Notes under the pieces: model-generated
Told to the model about the DNA's origin: nothing
Seen by the model: the letters and a program-made list of their open reading frames with translations, nothing else
Databases searched by the model: none
Assembly: GCA_016870695.1 (NCBI GenBank)
Contig: VGAV01000010.1
Span: 1 to 17,875 of the forward strand
From: Actinomycetota bacterium
Lineage (GTDB): Bacteria > Actinomycetota > Actinomycetes > Actinomycetales > Microbacteriaceae
Reading direction: 5' to 3'
Length of the DNA stretch: 17,875 bases
Shown here: piece after piece, positions 14,226 through 17,875 of the stretch
Numbering within the stretch: the stretch's first letter is position 1
How the letters are laid out: the number at the start of each line of letters is the position of its first letter
Program-made: the position numbers and the translations under genes

Positions 14226-15704
14226 TCAGACGGGCCGCTGGTCGCCCGGGGCGCCGTCGTCGTCCGACGTGGACCCGTCGTTCGACGTGGACCCGCCGTC
14301 CGACGCGGAATCACTGTCCGACGGGCCCGCGGCATCCGCCGACCCGCCGTCCGCCGATCCAGCGTCCGAGGCAGCCTCGCCGGTCTCCTCGGCCAGCAGC
14401 TGGGCGAGGGCGTCGTCCATGGCATCCGCCGGCGCGCTCTCGCCGCGGGACTGCGCGGTCAGACGGGCGACGAGGGCCGCGGGGTCGTCGATGTCCTCGG
14501 CCGTCGGCATGAGGTCGGGGTAGTCCCACAGCGCGTCGCGGCCCGCGACGCCCACCGCGTCGGTCACGGCGCGCCACAGCGCGGCGGCCTCCCGCATGCG
14601 GCGCGGTCGCAGCTCGAGCCCGACGAGCGAGCCGAGGGCCTGCTCGGCCGGTCCGCCCACCGCGCGACGACGACGGACGGCTTCGGCGATGCGCGCCGCC
14701 GAGGGCAGGCGGGCGGTCGCGTCCTCGGTGACGACGTCGACCCAGCCCTCGATGGTCGCCAGGAGGTTCTCGAGGCGGGTCAGCGCCGCCGTCTGCTCCT
14801 CCGAGCGGGCGGGCAGGAGCGCGCCGCTCTCGAGGGCGTTGCGCAGCTCCTCGGGCTGGGAGGGGTCGAAGCGGGAGGCGAGGTCCTCGAGGGCGTCGGT
14901 GTCCACGCGGATGCCGTGGGCGAAGTCGCGCACCTGGGAGATGACGTGCAGGCGCAGCCAGCGGGCGTGCCGGAACAGGCGCGCGTGCGCGAGCTCGCGC
15001 GTGGCGAGGTAGAGCGCGAGCTGGTCGTCCGGGATCTCCAGGTCGCGCCCGAAGTCGGCGAAGTTCTGGGGCAGGATCGCCGCGTCGCCGTCGGGCATGA
15101 CGGGGATGCCGACGTCGCCGCCGCCCACGACCTCGGTCGACAGGCGACCGACGACGTGACCGAGCTGCGTGGCGAAGAGGGAGCCGCCGACGGTCCGCAT
15201 GAGACGACCCGCTCCGGCGATGAGGTCCTGCATGTCGTCCGGCGCCTGCTGGCCCAGGGCGTCGGTCAGCGCGTCGGCGATGCTCGTGGCGACGGGCTCG
15301 GCGAGCTCCTGCCACACCGGGAGGGTGGCCTGCACCCATGCGCCGCGCGTCACGGCGCGGGCCGGGTGGGGGAGGTCCGAGATCGTCGTGGCCTCGCCCA
15401 GCCACAGCGCCGCGAGGGCGAACGCCTGGTCGAGGTCGGTCCGCTGCCCGGTCGACACGCCGCGGTCGTCCTGGTTGGCGATGTGCAGGGCCTGCCGTTC
15501 GGCGAGGCTCCAGTCGACGCCGTCCTGCGCGCCGGAGAACGCCCCCTGCAGCTGGCTCATCACGGCCTGCAGCATGGCGGGGTCGATCTGCATGCCGGAC
15601 AGGCGTGCGAGCTGCTCGGGGTCGATGGCCCCGGTCTCGCCCGCGAGCAGGCGTCGCATGAGCTCCTGGAACTCCTCCTCGGGGCTCCGGTCGTCGTCTG
15701 CCAC
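14226..15704 (-). CDS. Zinc-dependent metalloprotease-like protein, DUF2342 (Rv3195-like)
   Basis: The 492-residue protein matches the actinobacterial DUF2342 family, annotated as putative zinc-dependent metalloproteases. The N-terminus is short and acidic (ADDDRSPEEEFQELMRRLL). The central part has the family segments LPQNFADFGRDLEIPDDQLALYL, then RELAHARL (236-243; Glu237 and His240 as candidate metal ligands) and EGWVDVV (319-325). The canonical first His of HExxH is Arg236, which I believe is normal here. Residues from about 446 to the end are a disordered Ser/Asp/Gly tail encoded partly by an 18-bp repeat. The GTG start follows AAAGG by about nine bases. No signal peptide is visible, so it is probably cytoplasmic. 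It is divergent from the PDZ protease gene. Proteolytic activity is not established. Confidence 0.88.
   Translation of the reverse strand: MADDDRSPEEEFQELMRRLLAGETGAIDPEQLARLSGMQIDPAMLQAVMSQLQGAFSGAQDGVDWSLAERQALHIANQDDRGVSTGQRTDLDQAFALAALWLGEATTISDLPHPARAVTRGAWVQATLPVWQELAEPVATSIADALTDALGQQAPDDMQDLIAGAGRLMRTVGGSLFATQLGHVVGRLSTEVVGGGDVGIPVMPDGDAAILPQNFADFGRDLEIPDDQLALYLATRELAHARLFRHARWLRLHVISQVRDFAHGIRVDTDALEDLASRFDPSQPEELRNALESGALLPARSEEQTAALTRLENLLATIEGWVDVVTEDATARLPSAARIAEAVRRRRAVGGPAEQALGSLVGLELRPRRMREAAALWRAVTDAVGVAGRDALWDYPDLMPTAEDIDDPAALVARLTAQSRGESAPADAMDDALAQLLAEETGEAASDAGSADGGSADAAGPSDSDSASDGGSTSNDGSTSDDDGAPGDQRPV
14260..14331 (-). repeat. Degenerate 18-bp tandem repeat in the metalloprotease tail
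   Basis: Four consecutive 18-bp units start at 14260, 14278, 14296 and 14314. The first two differ at one base; the others are degenerate but keep the TCCGAC core. On the coding strand they give Ser/Asp/Gly-rich hexapeptides such as GSTSND and GSTSDD. The unit is a multiple of three, so copy changes would keep the reading frame. Confidence 0.7.
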
Positions 15705-15742
15705 TTCAGCCGCCTTTCAGCCAGGTCTGGGGGTTCCGGATC

Positions 15743-15749
15743 TACGCTA
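15743..15749. promoter_or_regulatory. Overlapping divergent -10-like boxes
   Basis: The plus strand reads TACGCT (15743-15748) and the minus strand TAGCGT (15749-15744), both matching TANNNT. They lie in the 126-bp gap between the divergent metalloprotease and PDZ-protease genes. If both work, polymerase could not occupy both at once, giving mutual exclusion. No -35 boxes are convincing. Confidence 0.3.
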
Positions 15750-15830
15750 GTCGCAGGATTCATCGCATCCCCCGGCACGGCCTCACCCCGCTTACGCCGC
15801 GCGCGAACGACCCGGCGGAGGTAGGCCCAC

Positions 15831-16970
15831 GTGACCCTGTTCGACGAGAACGTCTCCGTCGTGCCCGCGCCCCCGCGGCGCCTGCGCCGTTCGACCGTGA
15901 CGGGCCTGTGGGCGCTGAGCGTGGCGCTGCTCGTCCTGCTCGTGCTGTCGTTCCTGCCGACGGCCTACGTCATCCAGCAGCCCGGTCCCGTCATCGACAC
16001 CCTCGGGACGTCGGAGAACGCGGACGGGGAGCAGGTGCCGCTCATCACCGTCCCGGACGGGCAGGACACGACCGGCTCCGGGCGCCTGGACCTGCTCACG
16101 GTGCAGGTCGTCGGCAATCGCGAGCGCACGCCGTCCTGGCTCGAGCTCGTGGGCGCCTGGTTCAACCCGTCCCGCGCCGTGGTGCCGCTGGACCGCATCT
16201 TCCCCGCGGGCGAGACGACGGAGGAGCGCAACACCCAGAACGTCGCGCTCATGAACGACTCCCAGCAGGAGGCCACTGCCGCCGCGCTGGAGGAGCTCGG
16301 CTACGACGTCGGCCAGCACGTGCGGGTGAATCAGCTGAACGACGACGCGGCCGCCGCGGGGTCGATCGAGGCCGGGGACACCATCCTCTCGGTCGACGGC
16401 GTCCCCGCCGACTCGGCGACGGCCGTCCGCGACGCGGTGCAGGCCGCGGCGGGCGCGCCCGTCTCGATCGAGCTGGAACGCGACGGACGGGACTCCACCG
16501 TCGAGGTGACGCCCGCCCTCGTCGAGGACGGGGGCGAGAGCGCGTACGTCCTGGGCATCGTGCTCGAGAACGCCTTCGACTTCCCGATCGACGTCGAGAT
16601 CCAGCTGAACAACGTCGGGGGACCGAGCGCCGGCATGATGTTCGCCCTCGGCATCATCGACAAGCTATCGCCGGAGGACCTCACGGGCGGTCAGCACTTC
16701 GCCGGAACGGGCACGATCGACGCGGAGGGGAACGTCGGGCCGATCGGCGGCATCCGTCAGAAGCTCTACGGAGCCCGGGATGCCGGGGCGACCTGGTTCC
16801 TCGCCCCGGAGGCGAACTGCGACGAGGTCGTGGGCCACGTGCCCGACGGGCTGCGCGTGTTCTCGACGGCGACGCTCGAGCAGTCGCTGACAGTGCTCGA
16901 GACGGTGCGCGACGGGGGCGATCTCGACGCCCTCCCGACGTGCGGGGCTGAAACTGCTGCGGGATCGTAG
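15831..16970 (+). CDS. Membrane-anchored PDZ/Lon-like (S16) serine protease, YlbL type
   Basis: The 379-residue protein has one N-terminal membrane anchor (about 24-46) after a basic stretch, which puts the rest outside the membrane. A PDZ domain lies at about 165-228 (AAAAGSIEAGDTILSVDGVPADS) and a Lon-type proteolytic domain at about 245-355. The Ser-Lys dyad is visible: Ser266 in GGPSAGMMFALG and Lys311 in GGIRQKLYGA. There is no AAA+ domain, as in the YlbL/Rv3194c class. Two Cys (330 and 371) flank the end of the domain and could form a disulfide. The GTG start is fixed by GGAGGT (15817-15822) eight bases upstream. It precedes the UPF0182 gene, as Rv3194c and Rv3193c neighbour each other. 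Substrates are unknown. Confidence 0.94.
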   Translation: MTLFDENVSVVPAPPRRLRRSTVTGLWALSVALLVLLVLSFLPTAYVIQQPGPVIDTLGTSENADGEQVPLITVPDGQDTTGSGRLDLLTVQVVGNRERTPSWLELVGAWFNPSRAVVPLDRIFPAGETTEERNTQNVALMNDSQQEATAAALEELGYDVGQHVRVNQLNDDAAAAGSIEAGDTILSVDGVPADSATAVRDAVQAAAGAPVSIELERDGRDSTVEVTPALVEDGGESAYVLGIVLENAFDFPIDVEIQLNNVGGPSAGMMFALGIIDKLSPEDLTGGQHFAGTGTIDAEGNVGPIGGIRQKLYGARDAGATWFLAPEANCDEVVGHVPDGLRVFSTATLEQSLTVLETVRDGGDLDALPTCGAETAAGS

Positions 16971-17001
16971 CATCCACGGCTTTCCCCCAGAACGCCGCGC
17001 C

Positions 17002-17007
17002 TAGGAT
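17002..17007 (+). promoter_or_regulatory. Putative -10 box for leaderless UPF0182 mRNA
   Basis: TAGGAT lies six bases before the GTG at 17014, placing the transcription start at the start codon. It suggests the gene has its own promoter, separate from the upstream protease gene. The -35 region is weak. Confidence 0.5.
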
Positions 17008-17013
17008 GGTCGA

Positions 17014-17875
17014 GTGACCACGACCTCAGCGCCGAACCAGGCCACGCCGCCCAACCGCTCCCGCCGGATCATCTCGATCTCGCTCGCGATCATCGCCGCG
17101 CTCGTCGTGGCGTTCTTCGTCTTCGCGAGTCTCTACGCCGACTGGATGTGGTTCGCACAGCTGGGCTTCACCGGAGTCCTCACGACCCAGTGGATCGCCC
17201 GGGCGGTGATGTTCGTGGTCGGCTTCCTCGCGATGGCCGTGCCCGTCTGGGGCGTCATCCAGCTGGCCTACCGCCTGCGCCCCGTCTACGCCCGTCTGAG
17301 CTCGCAGCTCGACCGCTACCAGGAGGTCGTCGAGCCGCTCCGCCGGCTGGCGATGTGGGGCATCCCCGTCTTCTTCGGCTTCTTCGCCGGCTTCGCCGCC
17401 TCGGCGCAGTGGGAGACGACGTGGCTGTGGTTCAACGGCGTCACGACCAGCGAGACCGACCCGCAGTTCGGTCTCGACACCGGCTTCTACCTGTTCGGGA
17501 TGCCGTTCTACGCGGCCCTGCTCGGCTTCACCTCCGCGGTGCTCCTGGTGTGCCTGCTGCTGACCGGCGTCGTGTCGTACCTGTACGGCTCGGTGCGCGT
17601 CGGCCAGCGCGAGCTGCGCATCTCCAAGGCGGCCCGCATCCAGCTCGCGGTCCTCGCCGGTCTCTACCTGCTGGTCCAGGGCGCGAGCCTGTGGCTCGAC
17701 CGGTTCCGCACCCTCGTCGAGCCCGGGGAGCGCATCACGGGTCCCGGCTATGTGGGCGCCAACGCGGTGATCCCCGGCCAGACGATCCTCGCGATCGTCG
17801 CGGTGCTCGTGGCCGTCCTCTTCTTCGTCACGGCCGTCATCGGCCGCTGGCGCTACCCGCTCATCGCGACGGCGC
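17014..17875 (+). CDS. UPF0182 family large membrane protein, N-terminal part
   Basis: This is the first 287 codons of a gene that runs off the right edge. The frame is open to the last base, so there is no sign of a break. The family comprises long polytopic proteins (near 1000 residues in actinobacteria) of unknown function. Visible marks are a polar N-terminus (TTTSAPNQATPPNRSRR), then membrane segments at about 19-41, 62-84, 115-131, 162-187, 208-225 and 257-277. The family signatures YADWMWFAQLGF (41-52) and DPQFGLDTGFYLFGMPFY (149-166) are present. The GTG start is supported by the TAGGAT box six bases upstream and by the normal length of the N-terminus. It follows the Lon-like protease gene by 43 bp, as in M. 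tuberculosis. Confidence 0.95.
   Translation, partial: MTTTSAPNQATPPNRSRRIISISLAIIAALVVAFFVFASLYADWMWFAQLGFTGVLTTQWIARAVMFVVGFLAMAVPVWGVIQLAYRLRPVYARLSSQLDRYQEVVEPLRRLAMWGIPVFFGFFAGFAASAQWETTWLWFNGVTTSETDPQFGLDTGFYLFGMPFYAALLGFTSAVLLVCLLLTGVVSYLYGSVRVGQRELRISKAARIQLAVLAGLYLLVQGASLWLDRFRTLVEPGERITGPGYVGANAVIPGQTILAIVAVLVAVLFFVTAVIGRWRYPLIATA

Overview
The window is very GC-rich, gene-dense DNA. Asp and Ala codons are almost all GAC and GCC, GTG starts are common, and several genes begin at a likely leaderless start just after a TANNNT box. Together with the gene families this points to an actinobacterium, most likely Microbacteriaceae and probably Microbacterium. The gene order follows, as I recall it, the Mycobacterium tuberculosis stretch Rv3211 to Rv3193c: RNA helicase, MiaE-like protein, DUF3107, AdnA/AdnB, NudC, UvrD2, Rv3196-like protein, DUF2342 metalloprotease, PDZ/Lon-like protease, UPF0182. 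This is therefore a conserved chromosomal block, not a mobile island. I see no transposase, integrase, phage gene, tRNA, rRNA or CRISPR array.

Layout: 1-969 (-) is a DEAD-box RNA helicase cut by the window edge, divergent from a MiaE-like ferritin-fold protein at 1120-1836 (+). A two-gene minus-strand unit follows: a 95-aa membrane protein (1932-2219) and a DUF3107 protein (2230-2454). The adnA-adnB operon occupies 2651-9096 (+), with stop and start overlapping as GTGA. A 304-bp convergent gap (9097-9400) holds three tandem copies of a unit of about 90 bp. Then come a phosphotransferase-fold protein with a degenerate active site (9401-10774, -), nudC (10839-11738, +) and uvrD2 (11735-13483, +, again a GTGA overlap). 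A ThiF/TOMM-cyclodehydratase-like gene (13320-14141, -) converges on uvrD2 and overlaps it by 164 bp. Next are the DUF2342 metalloprotease (14226-15704, -), the divergent PDZ/Lon-like protease (15831-16970, +) and the start of a UPF0182 membrane protein (17014 to the edge, +).

How the genes fit together: AdnAB is the actinobacterial double-strand-break resection motor-nuclease, and UvrD2 is a second superfamily 1 helicase, so the core concerns DNA repair. NudC hydrolyses NAD(H) and is co-transcribed with uvrD2. The DUF2342 protein, the Lon-like protease and UPF0182 suggest metalloprotein and envelope functions, but their substrates are unknown.

Most worth a second look: (i) the heptamer GGATGCC/GGCATCC occurs 27 times, several-fold above a composition-based estimate; (ii) the phosphotransferase lacks recognisable catalytic residues; (iii) AdnA shows only three of the four expected Fe-S cysteines; (iv) three hairpin-bearing repeats follow adnB; (v) uvrD2 overlaps the Rv3196-like gene in a part that carries a likely Zn site; (vi) a 31-bp duplication lies at the end of the small membrane-protein gene. 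I found no clearly new multi-gene system. The orphan ThiF-like protein and the pseudokinase-like protein are the nearest candidates for undescribed function.
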